Assembly: GCA_034638255.1 (NCBI GenBank)
Contig: JAWPGT010000002.1
Location: 2,033,501 to 2,097,500 of the forward strand
Direction of reading: 5' to 3'
DNA from: Coprinus comatus
Lineage: Eukaryota; Basidiomycota; Agaricomycetes; Agaricales; Agaricaceae
DNA: 64,000 bases
This document shows, piece after piece, positions 63,601 through 64,000 of the stretch. The notes beneath the pieces were generated by a model. It searched no databases. It was not told the DNA's origin and was given only the letters and a program-made list of their open reading frames with translations. Numbering within the stretch: position 1 is the stretch's first letter; each line of letters opens with the position of its first letter. The translations under genes and the position numbers were made by a program.

Positions 63601-64000
63601 GCTGTTGACTAGTACCATTCATTAGTACAGTAGTCGACTCGAAGTGCTAGAACTAAATGGTGGACACCAGTTTTCACCCAAAAGTCGCAAATAAACACCC
63701 CCGGGGCATAAAAGTGGACCTGTCTACTATAAGGGGAGGGGACATGTTGAAAGGGTGTACGAGTTGCTATTTGTTCATTTACAAGTACGGTCTGGAAATA
63801 AATGGATTTTGTTACCACACTACCAGTCCAGTTGAGTAGGACCTGAAACAGTGGTTATCCACTCGAAGTAAGGTCTGGAAGGGTGGACTAGGTTTGGTGA
63901 CTGTTTGTTAGAGTACAGTCTGGAACAAGTGAATGGGTAGGTTCTTCTCCTAGTAGGTATTCTGAAAGGATTGGTTCTACTACTTGCCCGCTTCAGTAAG
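63601..64000. other. Right-edge sequence, unassigned
   Basis: There is no recognisable gene. The phrase GTCTGGAA recurs three times (63791, 63872, 63930), spaced about 60-80 bp apart. It could be part of another repeat element cut by the window edge. Confidence 0.35.

Overview
The window is nuclear DNA of a filamentous fungus, most likely a basidiomycete (Agaricomycetes). The genes are dense and intron-rich, with introns of about 50-80 bp. Gene content fits this: an AA9 lytic polysaccharide monooxygenase, a DUF4470-MYND protein, a Nam8/Csx1-type RRM protein, an NF1/Ira-type RasGAP, and chromovirus and copia retrotransposons. No ribosomal RNA, tRNA, CRISPR or bacterial feature was seen.

From 1 to 43.8 kb the window is mostly ordinary chromosome. 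In order it holds: the 3' end of an unknown gene (+); a heavily mutated DUF4470-MYND pseudogene (-); delta-1-pyrroline-5-carboxylate dehydrogenase (+); cullin-1 (+) followed by a tandem truncated cullin paralog (+) that keeps the first three introns but has lost the cullin homology domain; the U5 snRNP 40-kDa WD40 protein (-); an AA9 monooxygenase (+); and a gene-poor 6-kb stretch. That stretch contains one orphan ORF and a head-to-head inverted pair of related small micro-exon genes of unknown function. Then come a PPIL4-type cyclophilin-RRM protein (+), a BTB protein (+), a 602-bp mariner-like MITE, a large coiled-coil protein (-), the 10-kb RasGAP (-) and, divergently, the three-RRM protein (+).

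From about 45.2 kb to the right edge lies a nest of transposons whose order of insertion can be read from target-site duplications (TSDs). The oldest layer is a Harbinger-type transposase ORF. It was split at its 20th codon by a 7.2-kb Ty1/copia element (TSD TATCA). The copia element was later hit by two solo LTRs (TSDs AGTTC and AAAAC). Right of it, an 8.26-kb Ty3/gypsy chromovirus on the minus strand (TSD GGAAG, LTRs apparently identical) split another old ORF. At the far right a second, partial copia element carries an LTR of the first copia family in its pol gene. Another solo LTR (TSD GCACC) lies just left of the transposase ORF.

Most worth following up: the cullin paralog as a possible neddylation-free SCF competitor; the inverted micro-exon gene pair with conserved K-R motifs; the chromovirus, which appears to self-prime reverse transcription as Tf1/sushi elements do and carries an extra zinc-knuckle ORF running into its LTR; and the copia element, whose four stop codons in a 6-kb frame are all TGA. 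Functional calls rest on recognised motifs only; no database search was run.
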